The notes below the pieces were generated by a model. The model made no database searches. It was given only the letters and a program-made list of their open reading frames with translations, and was not told the origin of the DNA. The position numbers were made by a program, and so were the translations under genes. Shown here in pieces: positions 44,083 through 54,400 of a stretch of 64,000 nucleotides of DNA (positions within the stretch are counted from its first letter, which is position 1; every line of letters starts with the position of its first letter). Origin of the DNA: Kitasatospora gansuensis (GTDB lineage Bacteria; Actinomycetota; Actinomycetes; Streptomycetales; Streptomycetaceae). Location: assembly GCF_014203705.1 (NCBI RefSeq), contig NZ_JACHJR010000001.1:2356001-2420000 (forward strand), read 5' to 3'.

Positions 44083-44754
44083 TCAGTCCTCCTCCGCGAG
44101 CACGTCCTTCACCGCGCGGAAGGCCAGCCCCTCGGAGTAACCCCGCCGGGCCAGCATGCCGACCAGCCGCCGCGTCCTGACCTGGGGGTCGAGGGCCCGC
44201 ACCGTCCGCAGCTTGCGGCGGACCAGCTCGCGCGCGGCCTCCTCCTCGTCCTCACTGTCGACCTGCTCCAGTGCTCGCTCGACCAGCTCCCCGGCCACCC
44301 CGCGCTGCCGCAGCTCCTGGGCCAGCGCCCGGCGGCCGAGACCGCGGACGGCGTGCCGGGACTCGACCCAGGCGGCCGCGAACGCCCCGTCGTCGATCAG
44401 CCCGACCTCCTCGTAGCGGTCCAGCACCTCGGCGGCCACCTCGTCGGGGATCTCCTTTTTGCGCAGCGCGTCGGCCAGCTGCTTGCGGGTCTTCGCCGTG
44501 CCGGTGAGCAGCCGCAGACAGATGTCGCGGGCCTGGGCGGCCGGGTCGGTGGGCGCGGCCGCGGCCCGCCGCTCCCGCTTGGGCCGACGCTTCGGCTCCG
44601 GCGGTTCGGCGGGCTGCTCCGAGGGCAGCGGCGCCAGCTCCGTCCGGCGCCGCCGCCGGCCGCCGGTCAGCTCGGAGGCCCGGAGCAGACCCGGAAACAC
44701 CTCGGTGCCGGATTCGTCCGAACCCGGCACCTCGGCATCGCTCTCGTGCGTCAA
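44083..44754 (-). CDS. recX: RecA regulatory protein RecX
   Basis: A 223-residue RecX that binds RecA filaments and limits their activity. The first 70 residues are a charged, Pro/Arg-rich extension. The helical repeats follow: ARDICLRLLTGTAKTRKQLA, YEEVGLIDDGAFAAAWVESR, GLGRRALAQELRQRGV and VGMLARRGYSEGLAFRAVKD. The best start is a TTG 7 bases after the recA stop, which makes the unusual start codon and coupling a likely way of keeping RecX low. The exact start is uncertain. Confidence 0.93.
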   Translation of the reverse strand: MTHESDAEVPGSDESGTEVFPGLLRASELTGGRRRRRTELAPLPSEQPAEPPEPKRRPKRERRAAAAPTDPAAQARDICLRLLTGTAKTRKQLADALRKKEIPDEVAAEVLDRYEEVGLIDDGAFAAAWVESRHAVRGLGRRALAQELRQRGVAGELVERALEQVDSEDEEEAARELVRRKLRTVRALDPQVRTRRLVGMLARRGYSEGLAFRAVKDVLAEED

Positions 44755-44761
44755 CGTCGGC

Positions 44762-45868
44762 TCAGCTCTTCGCCGCCGCCGTCTTCTTCGCGGCTGCGGT
44801 CTTGGCGGCCGGCTTGGCCTCCTCGTCGGTGGCGACGGCCGCGTCGGCCGCCGGGGCCTCCTCGCCCTCCACCTTCGGGCCGATACCGAGCTTCCGCTTG
44901 ATCTTCAGCTCGATCTCCTCCGCCAGCTGCGGGTTGTCGCGCAGGAAGTTGCGGGCGTTCTCCTTGCCCTGGCCGAGCTGGTCGCCCTCGTAGGTGTACC
45001 AGGCGCCGGCCTTGCGGACGAAGCCGTGCTCGACACCCATGTCGATCAGGCCGCCCTCCCAGCTGATGCCGTGGCCGTAGAGGATGTCGAACTCGGCCTG
45101 CTTGAACGGGGCGGCGACCTTGTTCTTGACCACCTTGACGCGGGTGCGGTTGCCGACCGCCTCGGTGCCGTCCTTCAGGGTCTCGATCCGGCGGATGTCC
45201 AGCCGGACGGAGGCGTAGAACTTCAGCGCGCGGCCACCGGTGGTGGTCTCGGGCGAGCCGAACATCACACCGATCTTCTCGCGGAGCTGGTTGATGAAGA
45301 TCGCGGTGGTGTTCGACTGGTTCAGCGCGCCGGCGATCTTCCGCAGGGCCTGGCTCATCAGACGGGCCTGCAGACCGACGTGCGAGTCGCCCATCTCACC
45401 CTCGATCTCGGCGCGCGGCACGAGCGCCGCGACCGAGTCGATGATGATCAGGTCGACCGCGCCGGAGCGGATCAGCATGTCGGTGATCTCGAGCGCCTGC
45501 TCGCCCGTGTCCGGCTGGCTGACCAGCAGGGCGTCGGTGTCCACACCGAGCTTCTTGGCGTACTCCGGGTCGAGGGCGTGCTCGGCGTCCACGAACGCCA
45601 CCGTGCCGCCGAGCTTCTGGGCGCTGGCCGCCGCGTGCAGCGTCAGCGTGGTCTTGCCGGAGGACTCCGGGCCGTAGATCTCGATCACCCGGCCACGCGG
45701 CAGCCCGCCGACGCCGAGTGCGACGTCCAGCGCGGTGGAGCCGGTCGGGATCACCTCGATCGGCTCGTTGGCCTTCTCACCGAGGCGCATCACCGAGCCC
45801 TTGCCGAACTGCCGCTCGATTTGGGCGAGTGCGGTCTCAAGGGCCTTCTCGCGGTCCGTACCTGCCAT
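44762..45868 (-). CDS. recA: recombinase RecA
   Basis: A 368-residue RecA, the strand-exchange protein and SOS co-protease. Walker A is GPESSGKTT near residue 66, and loops L1/L2 include [20 protein letters not shown] and [28 protein letters not shown] and [18 protein letters not shown] are canonical. The C-terminus ends in an acidic stretch and a Lys/Ala tail. The ATG matches the usual [10 protein letters not shown] start. A promoter with an SOS box lies upstream, and recX follows directly. Confidence 0.98.
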   Translation of the reverse strand: MAGTDREKALETALAQIERQFGKGSVMRLGEKANEPIEVIPTGSTALDVALGVGGLPRGRVIEIYGPESSGKTTLTLHAAASAQKLGGTVAFVDAEHALDPEYAKKLGVDTDALLVSQPDTGEQALEITDMLIRSGAVDLIIIDSVAALVPRAEIEGEMGDSHVGLQARLMSQALRKIAGALNQSNTTAIFINQLREKIGVMFGSPETTTGGRALKFYASVRLDIRRIETLKDGTEAVGNRTRVKVVKNKVAAPFKQAEFDILYGHGISWEGGLIDMGVEHGFVRKAGAWYTYEGDQLGQGKENARNFLRDNPQLAEEIELKIKRKLGIGPKVEGEEAPAADAAVATDEEAKPAAKTAAAKKTAAAKS

Positions 45869-45979
45869 GGGTTCCACCCTCGGGTTCTGTCCTGTGCGCT
45901 TCATCGTTCTCGACGCTAGCGCGTCCCACTGACAATCCACCCCGAATGGGTCGCGCCTGTGGAAAACTCGCCGTGAGCC

Positions 45980-46011
45980 AGTATAGGGAACATCAGTTCG
46001 ATTCAAGTCAA
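45980..46011 (-). promoter_or_regulatory. recA promoter with embedded SOS box
   Basis: On the minus strand the -10 is TATACT (45980-45985). Candidate -35 boxes are TTGACT (46006-46011, 20-base spacing) or TTGAAT (46001-46006, 15 bases). CGAACTGATGTTCC (45987-46000) between them has the GAAC-N4-GTTC core of the actinobacterial LexA site. Confidence 0.72.
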
Positions 46012-46083
46012 CCGACCCACCGGCCACGCCCTCAGCCGGGTGATAGCGGCCAATGGCCCGGCCCGGCCGCTACCCATGGACGC

Positions 46084-46746
46084 ATGATCATCCGTACCGG
46101 ACGGCGCCGGACCACCGCCGTCCTCCTCGCCCTGACCGCCTTCCTGCTGCCCACCGCCGCCTCGGCCACCGCCCCCGCGCCGACCCGCCGCGAGCTGCCC
46201 GAACCGCCGCCCGAGCCGGTGGTCCGGGTCGAACTGGCCGAGCTCACCGTCGCCGACCCGCACCCGATGACCGGCTACACCCGGGAGAAGTTCCCGCACT
46301 GGGTGAAGCAGTACGGCACCTGCGACACCCGCGAGGTGGTGCTCGCCCGGGACGGCGAGGACGTCACCCAGGACAGCCTCTGCCGAGCCGTCACCGGCAC
46401 CTGGACCAGCCGCTACGACGGACGGCTGCTCACCGCCGCGAGCCAGGTCGACATCGACCACATGGTCCCGCTCGCCAACGCCTGGCGCTCCGGCGCCGAC
46501 ACCTGGGACACCCCCACCCGCCGGGCCTTCGCCAACGACCTCGACAACTCCCAGCTGATCGCGGTCTCGGCCGCCTCCAACCGGGCCAAGGCCGACAAGT
46601 CACCGGCCGACTGGCGCCCCACCGACCAGACCTACTGGTGCACCTACGCCCGGGCCTGGACCCACATCAAGAGCCTGTACAAGCTCAACGTCACCGCCCC
46701 CGAGGCGGACAGCCTGAACGAGATGCTCGACACCTGCCCGCTGTAA
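46084..46746 (+). CDS. secreted HNH-type nuclease (DUF1524-like)
   Basis: A 220-residue exported protein with a signal peptide (TTAVLLALTAFLLPTAASAT). The HNH core reads ASQVDIDHMVPLANAWRSGA with the histidine in DIDHMVPL, then FANDLDNSQLIAVSAASNRA and KADKSPADW. Cysteines near CDTREVVL, DSLCRAV, YWCTYARAW and DTCPL may form two disulphides, as suits an extracellular enzyme. Such secreted nucleases are common in streptomycetes and probably scavenge nucleic acids. It is divergent from recA and shares the intergenic region. Confidence 0.88.
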   Translation: MIIRTGRRRTTAVLLALTAFLLPTAASATAPAPTRRELPEPPPEPVVRVELAELTVADPHPMTGYTREKFPHWVKQYGTCDTREVVLARDGEDVTQDSLCRAVTGTWTSRYDGRLLTAASQVDIDHMVPLANAWRSGADTWDTPTRRAFANDLDNSQLIAVSAASNRAKADKSPADWRPTDQTYWCTYARAWTHIKSLYKLNVTAPEADSLNEMLDTCPL

Positions 46747-46753
46747 AACGCGA

Positions 46754-46784
46754 GGGCGGTCACCCCCGTCAGGGGTGACCGCCC
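46754..46784. terminator. terminator between the HNH and AI-2E genes
   Basis: A perfect 13-bp stem (GGGCGGTCACCCC) with loop CGTCA lies between two convergent genes. Confidence 0.82.
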
Positions 46785-46800
46785 GTCAGCTCTCGCTCTG

Positions 46801-48090
46801 TCAGTTGTCGTTCCGGTCGTTCCGGTCGTTCCGGTCGTCCCCGTCGCGCCGGTCCTTCGAGGACCCGCGCACCATCTGCCGCAGCCTGCGGGCCGCCTGC
46901 CGCCGGCGCTCGCGCCGCCCCTTGCGGTCCGCACCCCGGTCGATCCGAGGGTCGGTGGCCACCTCGTACCGCCGCACGTACGTCCCGACGAACCCCTGCA
47001 GGGTGGCCGCCACCGGGATCGCGATCAGCGCGCCGACCGCGCCGAGCAGCGCCGCCCCCGCGATCACCGAGCCGAACGCCACCGCCGGGTGCACGTCCAC
47101 CGTCCGGGCGGTGATCCTCGGGTGCAGCAGGTAGTTCTCGATCTGCTGGTAGACGATCACGAAGACCAGCACCCAGAACGCGTCCACCGGCTCCACGGTC
47201 AGCGCCACCAGGATCGGCAGCGCACCCGCCAGGTACGTCCCGATGGTCGGCACGAACTGCGACATGACGCCGACCCAGACCGCCAGCGCCGCCGCGTACG
47301 GCAGGCCGAGGATGCTGAACATGATCCAGTGCGCCAGGGTCGAGGCGATCGCCAGCAGTGCCCGCGAGTAGAGGTAGCCGCCGGTCTTGGCCAGCGCGAT
47401 CTCCCAGGCCCGGAGCACCTCGGCCTGCTTGGCCGGCGGCAGCAGCGAGCAGACGGTGCGCCGCACCCTGGGTCCGTCGGCGGTGAAGTAGAAGGTGAAC
47501 AGGCCGACCGTGAAGGCCTGGAACAGCCCGCCGATCAGGGTGCTGGAGACGCCCCAGACGTTGTCGGCGGCCTGCTGGGCGTACTTCTCGATGTTGCCGG
47601 AGTCCTTGAGCAGCTTCTCCTGCAGCTGGTCCAGCGAGACGTTCTGATGGAACGTCCGGTTGAACCAGCCGAGCAGGTTCTCCACCAGGTGCGGCAGGTC
47701 ACCGGCGATCTTCGCGACCTGGTCGACCAGCAGGGTGCCGAGTGCGGTGAGGAACCCGGCGATGGCGACCGCGAGCCCGATGAAGACCAGGAAGGTCCCG
47801 AGCCCCCGGCGCACCCCGCGCGCCGCCATCCGGTCCACGGCCGGCTCCATCGCCAGCGACAGGAAGAACGCCACCAGCAGCATCACCAGCAGGTCGATCA
47901 GCTGCCGGAACGCCCAGTCCACCAGCTGGAACGCCCCGACCAGCAGCAGTGCCAGCACCATCGCCCGGGGCAGCCACTTCGGCATCCCCTGCCCCCAGAG
48001 GGAGTCCCCTCTGGCCACCATTCTCTCGGTCGGGGCGGTGTGCGGTTCGGACGGGTGTTCGGGAATCTGAGGATCAGAGCTACTGGCCAC
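46801..48090 (-). CDS. AI-2E family permease
   Basis: A 429-residue polytopic membrane protein of the AI-2E/PerM family. Helices include LPRAMVLALLLVGAFQLVDW, LGTFLVFIGLAVAIAGFL, LFQAFTVGLFTFYFTADGP and AVAFGSVIAGAALLGAVGAL. The family motif PTIGTYLAGALPILVAL is present. The C-terminus is very basic and ends in an RND repeat coded by three tandem 9-bp units (46808-46834). The GTG was chosen; a TTG 18 bases upstream is possible. The transported substrate is unknown. Confidence 0.87.
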   Translation of the reverse strand: MASSSDPQIPEHPSEPHTAPTERMVARGDSLWGQGMPKWLPRAMVLALLLVGAFQLVDWAFRQLIDLLVMLLVAFFLSLAMEPAVDRMAARGVRRGLGTFLVFIGLAVAIAGFLTALGTLLVDQVAKIAGDLPHLVENLLGWFNRTFHQNVSLDQLQEKLLKDSGNIEKYAQQAADNVWGVSSTLIGGLFQAFTVGLFTFYFTADGPRVRRTVCSLLPPAKQAEVLRAWEIALAKTGGYLYSRALLAIASTLAHWIMFSILGLPYAAALAVWVGVMSQFVPTIGTYLAGALPILVALTVEPVDAFWVLVFVIVYQQIENYLLHPRITARTVDVHPAVAFGSVIAGAALLGAVGALIAIPVAATLQGFVGTYVRRYEVATDPRIDRGADRKGRRERRRQAARRLRQMVRGSSKDRRDGDDRNDRNDRNDN

Positions 48091-48111
48091 CCGCCCAGTC
48101 TTACCCAAAGC

Positions 48112-48306
48112 TCAGCGCAGCAGCGCCGACACCCCCTGGGTCCGGCAGACCACCCGCCAGACCTCCTTCGCTTCCCAACCGGCCTCCAGCGCCTGACGGA
48201 CCGTCCGCCCGCCCAGCTCGGACATCAGGTGGTCGGCGGCGAAGGACTCCGCGTACGCCTCGCCGAAGTGCTCGTACATCCGTCGCCAGAACTCGGTCAG
48301 CCTCAT
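48112..48306 (-). CDS. DUF3046 small protein
   Basis: A 64-residue protein starting MRLTEFWRRMYEHFGEAYAE and continuing RTVRQALEAGWEAKEVWRVV. This is the whole DUF3046 family, found in actinobacteria near recA. It is acidic, soluble and probably helical; no function is known. It is 21 bases upstream of the AI-2E start and probably cotranscribed with it. Confidence 0.88.
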   Translation of the reverse strand: MRLTEFWRRMYEHFGEAYAESFAADHLMSELGGRTVRQALEAGWEAKEVWRVVCRTQGVSALLR

Positions 48307-48331
48307 GCCCCCAAGTATCCCGAACCGGCGT

Positions 48332-49528
48332 TCAAGGCCGAAGCTCGCGCAGGGTGTACGCGGTCAGCAGCAGGGCGAGACCGTGCGCCGTGCCGACCTC
48401 CGCGCCGGTCAGCTCGGCGATCCTGGCCAGCCGGTTGTCGACGGTGTTCGGGTGCAGCCCGAGCACCCGGGCGGTCCGCCGCCGGTCCTGCCGCTCGGCC
48501 AGGTGGGCCCGCAGGGTGGCCAGCAGCTCAGGCCGCTCGTAGACCGGGTCGAGCAGCGCGGCCAGCCCGGCGCTGCTCTCGTCCGGCCGGGACAGGTGGT
48601 ACTCGAGCTGGACGTCCGCCAGCCGGTGCAGGCCCGGCGGGCGGCCCAGCACCCCGGCCAGCCGCAGCACCTCGGCCGCGGTCCGGGCCGCCGCCGCGAT
48701 CCCGGCCCCGCTGTCGGCGGGCTGCACCGCCACCCGCACCGGGGCACCGGCCGCCCGTTCCAGACGCTCGGTCAGCTCGCCCGGCAGCTCCGGCAGTTCG
48801 CCGGCCTCGTCCCGGGGCAGCACCAGCACGCCGCTGTCCGCCTCCAGCCACGCCAGCGGGTCCGGGCCGAACAGCCGCTCCACCACCGTGCCCAACCGCC
48901 GCGCCAGCCGCCGCCCGGCCACCGGCTCCGGCGCCCCGCCCGGCAGCTCGGCCCGCAGCCGCAGCACCAGACCACCACCCGCCACCCCGAGCTGCCGGTA
49001 CCGGGCCGGAGTCAGCGGAAAGCCCTCGACCAGCGCCCGGACCAGCGCCCGGCGCTCCTCCCTGGCCTCCGACTCCAGCGCCGCCCGCTCCTCCAGATAG
49101 CTCTCCGCCACTGCCGGGACGATCCTGGCCTGCCCGAGCAGCAACCACCCGGCCAGCTCGTTCAACGCCGCCTCATCCCCCGGCTCGGCACTCTCGCAGA
49201 GCGCCTGCCAGAGCACGTGCTGCCCCAGCAGGTGCGTCCCGAGCAACAGGTGCAGCGGCACCCCCTCCTCCGCCCGCTGAGCCGCCCGCTCCCGGAAGTA
49301 CCGGTACTCGAGATCCCCCTCCTCGGCCCGCCCCTCGACCCGCCGCAGAAACAGCCGGACGGCATGCCGGGCCGTCGCCGCCATCTCGACGTCCTTGACC
49401 TCCCCCGGCAACTCCTCGTACCGCGGCAGCCGCTCGAACGCCTGCCCCGTCATCCGCCGGGCCAGCTCGTTGATCCGCCCCTCACACCGCCCGGCCACCG
49501 CCAACGCCGCGGGCGACAGCTCCACCAC
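48332..49528 (-). CDS. PucR/CdaR-type transcriptional regulator
   Basis: A 398-residue regulator. The N-terminal part (ELARRMTGQAFERLPRYEEL, then GDLEYRYFRERAAQRAEEG) resembles the RsbRD-like/PucR sensor region. The C-terminal PucR-type HTH is LRAHLAERQDRRRTARVLGL then HPNTVDNRLARIAELTG. The middle has a GGDEF-like regulatory fold. Two adjacent GTG codons after GAGGAGG are both possible starts. Effector and targets unknown; it follows the repeat cluster at 49552-49750. Confidence 0.87.
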   Translation of the reverse strand: MVELSPAALAVAGRCEGRINELARRMTGQAFERLPRYEELPGEVKDVEMAATARHAVRLFLRRVEGRAEEGDLEYRYFRERAAQRAEEGVPLHLLLGTHLLGQHVLWQALCESAEPGDEAALNELAGWLLLGQARIVPAVAESYLEERAALESEAREERRALVRALVEGFPLTPARYRQLGVAGGGLVLRLRAELPGGAPEPVAGRRLARRLGTVVERLFGPDPLAWLEADSGVLVLPRDEAGELPELPGELTERLERAAGAPVRVAVQPADSGAGIAAAARTAAEVLRLAGVLGRPPGLHRLADVQLEYHLSRPDESSAGLAALLDPVYERPELLATLRAHLAERQDRRRTARVLGLHPNTVDNRLARIAELTGAEVGTAHGLALLLTAYTLRELRP

Positions 49529-49551
49529 TCCTCCTCATACGGTTCGGAAGA

Positions 49552-49607
49552 CAGGGGCTCGGGGCTCTGCTGATGTGCGGCTCCGCCGCGCGGGCGACGC
49601 CGACCTC
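49552..49607 (+). repeat. partial copy E of the interspersed element
   Basis: Starts with GGTTCGGAAGA, then CAGGGGCTCGGGG, and resumes at GCGACGCCGACCTC after a 30-bp unrelated stretch, but has no right half. It lies 26 bases before full copy F, in the same orientation. Confidence 0.7.
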
Positions 49608-49633
49608 TAGGCAGCCGCTCAACCCTCTACGGC

Positions 49634-49750
49634 CAGGGGCTCGGGGAACTGCGACGCCGACCTCGAAAAAGGTCACCCGTGCGTTGTCGGTGAGGCACTT
49701 TCGCATTTTGCCCCACCAGCCACGAACCGTCGCCGTTCCCCGAGCCCCTG
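49634..49750 (+). repeat. interspersed palindrome-ended element, copy F
   Basis: 117 bp, same orientation as copies A and B, with the same inverted ends. The right flank GAGCGCCCTGCGAAAAG matches that of copy B and reaches the stop of the subtilisin-like gene. Confidence 0.85.
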
Positions 49751-49784
49751 GCTGCGCCATGGCTGAGCGCCCTGCGAAAAGAAC

Positions 49785-51332
49785 CTAACCGTTGCCGGGA
49801 AGTGCCAGGACCCCGGAGCCGAAGAACTGCCGTTCCACGCAGGCCCCCGCCCCGTACGGGCAGTTGCCGCCCGCTGCGTCGGCGAGCAGCGCCACCAGCC
49901 GGTCCGGCCGCCAGTCGGGATGACCCGCTGCGGCCACCGCGACCGCGCCGGTCACGTGGGCTGCGGCCATCGAGGTCCCGGCCAGCGCCGCGTACTGCCC
50001 GCCGGGCCAGTCCGAGACCACCGCCCCGAACGGCCCGCCCTCGGGTTCGCCGCCGGGCGCCGCGATGGAGATCCGGCCGCGCCCGTAGTTGCTGTAGGCG
50101 GTGGGCAGGCCGAAGCGGTCGAGCGCACTGACCGTCAGGACGCCGGGCAGTTCGCCGGGCAGCCGGATGCAGTCGGTGCCGAGCAGCCGGTTCTGCGCCG
50201 GGCCGGTGAGCCGGTCGTTGGGGCTGCGCTGGTCGCGGCGGACGGCACCGAGGTCCTGGCCGTCGTTGCCGGCCGAGGCGACCACCACCGCGCCCTGCCG
50301 CTGGGCGTAGCCGACGGCGCGGCCGACCGCCTGGATCAGCGCGGCCTGGTCGGGGTCGGTGGGGCAGTTGTACTTCCAGGGGTCGGCGAAGTAGCTGTCG
50401 TTGATCGCCTTGGCCCCGTGGTCGGCGGCCCAGAGCATGCCGCAGATGATGTTCTCGGTGTAGTACTGCCCGAGCGGTCCGAGCAGCCGGACGGCGGCGA
50501 TCCGGACGCCCGGCGCCACGCCGGTGACGCCCCGGCCGTCCCTGGCCGCCCCGACGATCCCGGCGACGTGGGTGCCGTGCCCGCTCTCGGTCACCCCCCG
50601 GTCGGGGCGCCAGGCGCCGTACCGGGCGTCGGGGCGGCCGTCGGCGCAGGAGACCGAGGCCCGGGGGTCGACGGCCGCGCGGAGGTCGGGGTGGGTGTCG
50701 TCCACCCCGGAGTCCAGGACCGCGACCAGCACCTGCCGGAGCGCCTCCCCGGACGGGACCTCGCCCGCCGTACGGAGCAGCGCGGCGGGCAGCGGCCCGG
50801 GCTGCCGTCCGGCCTGGTCGGTGGCGCCGATCATCGCCAGGTTCCAGTCGGCGGACTCGGCCGGGTCGGGGGTGAGCGCCTCGGCGTCGTCCCCGCCGTC
50901 GAAGGTGTCGCCCCGGGTGTCGCGGAAGTAGCCCGCGCCGTCCAGTGCCCCCGGCGGTCCCGGGACGCCGGTGGTCCGGCTGGCGCCGACCGCCGCTATC
51001 CCGGGATGGCCGCGGAGCCGGTCGGCGAAGCTCCCGGTGGCGTAGGCCAGCACCACGCCGATCTGCGGGTACTCCTGGACCACCCGGCCTCCGGTCGCCC
51101 TGACCTGTCGCGCGGCGGTGGCGGCGCCCTCGGCGTCCTGACGCTCCGCCAGCACCAGGTAGCTCAGGTACGAACGGCTCGGCCCGGCCACGTACGGCAC
51201 CGCACCGCCGATCAGCAGCGCGACCATCAGGACCCCGAACAGGATCCGGATCCGGACCTTGCGCGCTCCCGGTCGTCCCGGCCGCGCCGCGTCGCCCAGA
51301 CCCATCCGCACGGCGAGACCCAGCCGTTCCAT
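49785..51332 (-). CDS. subtilisin-like (S8) serine protease, membrane-anchored or secreted
   Basis: A 515-residue protease. A membrane helix (ILFGVLMVALLIGGAVPYVA) near residue 30 acts as a signal or anchor. A pro-like region follows. The triad is VAVLDSGVDDTHPD (near 205), SGHGTHVAGIVGAA (near 252) and LAGTSMAAAHVTGA (near 452), with the oxyanion asparagine probably in VASAGNDGQD. Cysteines in VSCADG, IICGML, KYNCPT, TDCIRL and GNCPYGAGACVE suggest disulphides. GGAGG lies 7 bases before the ATG. It is divergent from lhr. Natural substrate unknown. Confidence 0.9.
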   Translation of the reverse strand: MERLGLAVRMGLGDAARPGRPGARKVRIRILFGVLMVALLIGGAVPYVAGPSRSYLSYLVLAERQDAEGAATAARQVRATGGRVVQEYPQIGVVLAYATGSFADRLRGHPGIAAVGASRTTGVPGPPGALDGAGYFRDTRGDTFDGGDDAEALTPDPAESADWNLAMIGATDQAGRQPGPLPAALLRTAGEVPSGEALRQVLVAVLDSGVDDTHPDLRAAVDPRASVSCADGRPDARYGAWRPDRGVTESGHGTHVAGIVGAARDGRGVTGVAPGVRIAAVRLLGPLGQYYTENIICGMLWAADHGAKAINDSYFADPWKYNCPTDPDQAALIQAVGRAVGYAQRQGAVVVASAGNDGQDLGAVRRDQRSPNDRLTGPAQNRLLGTDCIRLPGELPGVLTVSALDRFGLPTAYSNYGRGRISIAAPGGEPEGGPFGAVVSDWPGGQYAALAGTSMAAAHVTGAVAVAAAGHPDWRPDRLVALLADAAGGNCPYGAGACVERQFFGSGVLALPGNG

Positions 51333-51486
51333 CGCGCGACCTCCACTCGTCGGTGCGCCCGCCAAGATCACGGGTCCGATACATCACCATATGAGCGGAT
51401 TTTCCGGCCTGCCCGATCTGGCTAGGGCAGACGGGCAGCGGCGCTGGCAGGCCCGGTCTGTCAGCGCGGGCGGGCACCATGGGGGC

Positions 51487-54400
51487 ATGGCGGAACGTGA
51501 CCTGACGGCTTCTCTGGACAGCTTCGCTCCGGCGACCAAGGCCTGGTTCACGGGGGCGTTCAGCACGCCCACCACCGCCCAGGCCCAGGCCTGGGACGCG
51601 ATCAACCGGCGGACGGACGTCCTGGTGGTCGCCCCCACCGGCTCCGGCAAGACGCTGGCCGCCTTCCTGTCCGCGCTCGACCGGCTCAGTCACACCCTGC
51701 CGCCCGCCGACCCGAAGCGCCGCTGCCGGGTGCTCTACATCTCCCCGATCAAGGCCCTGGCGGTCGACGTCGAGCGCAACCTGCGGGCCCCGCTGGCCGG
51801 GCTGCGCCAGGCGGCCGTCCGGCTCGGCCTGCCGGAGCCGGACGTCCAGGTCGGCATCCGCTCGGGCGACACCCCCGCCGCCGACCGCCGCCGGTTCGCC
51901 ACCCACCCGCCGGACATCCTGATCACCACCCCCGAGTCGCTCTTCCTGCTGCTCACCTCCGCCGCCCGGGACGCGCTGCGCGGCGTCGACACGGTGATCC
52001 TGGACGAGGTGCACGCGGTCGCCGGGACGAAGCGCGGCGCCCACCTGGCGCTCAGCCTGGAGCGGCTGGACGAGCTGCTGGACCGCCCGGCCCGCCGGAT
52101 CGGCCTGTCGGCCACCGTCCGCCCGGTGGACGAGGTGGCCCGCTACCTGAGCCCGCAGCGCGGCGCGGTGGTGGTCCAGCCACCCGCCGACAAGCGGTTC
52201 GACCTCTCGGTGGTGGTTCCGGTCGCCGATCTGGACGAGCTGCCGAGCGACACCGAGGACCCGGCCCGGCAGGCGTCGATCTGGCCGCACGTCGAGGAGC
52301 GGATCGTCGACCTGGTGCAGGCGCACCGCTCGACCATCGTGTTCGCCAACTCCCGCCGGCTGGCCGAGCGGCTCTGCAACCGGCTGAACGAGATCGCCCA
52401 CGAGCGTGCCACCGGCGCCCAGCTGCCCGAGGCGCACTCCCCCGCCCAGCTGATGGGCGGCTCCGGCGCCGCCGCCGGTGCGCCCGCGGTGATCGCCCGG
52501 GCGCACCACGGCTCGGTCTCCAAGGAGCAGCGCGCCCTGGTCGAGGAGGAGTTGAAGGCCGGTCGGCTGCCCGCCGTGGTGGCCACCTCCAGTCTGGAGC
52601 TGGGCATCGACATGGGCGCCGTCGACCTGGTGATCCAGGTCGAGTCACCGCCCTCGGTCGCCTCCGGCCTGCAGCGGGTCGGCCGGGCCGGCCACCAGGT
52701 CGGCGCGGTCTCCACCGGCGTGGTCTTCCCCAAGTACCGGGCCGACCTGGTGCAGTCCGCCGTGGTCACCGAGCGGATGCGCTCGGGCGGCATCGAGGCG
52801 CTCCGGGTGCCGCGCAACCCACTGGACGTGCTGGCCCAGCAGCTGGTCGCGATCACCGCGCTCGACACCTGGGACGTGGACGAGCTGCTCGCCCTGGTCC
52901 GCCGGGCCGCCCCGTTCGCCACCCTCCCGCAGTCCGCCTTCGACGGCGTGCTGGACATGCTGGCGGGCCGTTACCCCTCGGACGCCTTCGCCGAGTTGCG
53001 CCCCCGCCTGGTCTGGGACCGGGTGGCCGGCACGGTCACCGGCCGCCCCGGCGCCCAGCGCCTCGCGGTCACCTCCGGCGGCACCATCCCGGACCGCGGC
53101 CTGTTCGGCGTCTTCATCGTCGGCAGCGACCCCAAGAAGGGCGGCGGGAGGGTCGGCGAGCTGGACGAGGAGATGGTCTACGAGTCCCGGGTCGGCGACG
53201 TCTTCACCCTGGGCACCACCTCCTGGCGGATCGAGGAGATCACCCACGACCGGGTGCTGGTCACCCCCGCCCCCGGCATCCCCGGGCGGCTGCCGTTCTG
53301 GAAGGGCGACAGCCTCGGCCGCCCGTTGGAGCTCGGCCGCGCGGTCGGCGCCTTCGTCCGCGAACTGGGCGCCCTGACACCCGATCAGGCGACGGTCCGG
53401 CTGAAAGCCGCCGGGCTGGACGACTGGGCGGCGGCCAACCTGCTCACGTACCTGGCCGAGCAGCGCACCGCCACCGGCCACCTGCCGGACGACCGCACCA
53501 TCGTGGTCGAGCGGTTCCGGGACGAGCTGGGCGACTGGCGGATCGTCATCCACTCCCCGTTCGGCGCCCAGGTGCACGCCCCCTGGGCACTCGCCCTCGG
53601 CGCCCGGCTGCGCGAGAAGCACGGCCTGGACCCGCAGGTGATGCACGCCGACGACGGCATCGTGCTCCGCCTGCCCGACGCCGACCTCCTCGACTTCCCG
53701 TCCGACAAACCGATCACCACCGACGCGCCGGTCGGCGCCGACGCCGCCCTGTTCGACAAGGGCGAGATCGAGCAGCTGGTGACCGATCAGGTCGGCGGCT
53801 CCGCCCTGTTCGCCGCCCGGTTCCGCGAGTGCGCGGGCCGGGCATTGCTGCTGCCGCGCCGCAGCCCCGGCAAGCGCACCCCGCTCTGGCAGCAGCGCCA
53901 GCGGGCGTCCCAGCTGCTGGAGGTGGCCGGCGAGTACGGCTCGTTCCCGATCGTGCTGGAGGCGGTCCGGGAGTGCCTGCAGGACGTCTTCGACGTGCCG
54001 GGCCTGGTCGAGCTGATGGGTGATCTGGAGTCCCGCGCGGTCCGGCTGGTGGAGGTCACCACCCCCGAGCCGTCACCCTTCGCCCGCTCGCTGCTGTTCG
54101 GCTACGTCGCGCAGTTCCTGTACGAGGGCGACTCCCCGCTGGCAGAGCGGCGGGCCGCCGCGCTGGCGCTGGATTCCCGGCTGCTCTCCGAGCTGCTCGG
54201 CCAGGCCGAGCTCCGCGAGCTGCTCGACCCGGCGGTGCTGGCCGAGCTGGAGGCGGAGCTGCAGCGGCTCACCCCGGAGCGCCGGATCAAGGACGCCGAG
54301 GGCGTCGCCGACGCGCTGCGCCTGCTCGGGCCGCTCTCCACCGAGGAGCTGACGGTCCGTGGGGCCGACCCCGAGTGGGCGGCCGGGCTGCAGGCCGCTC

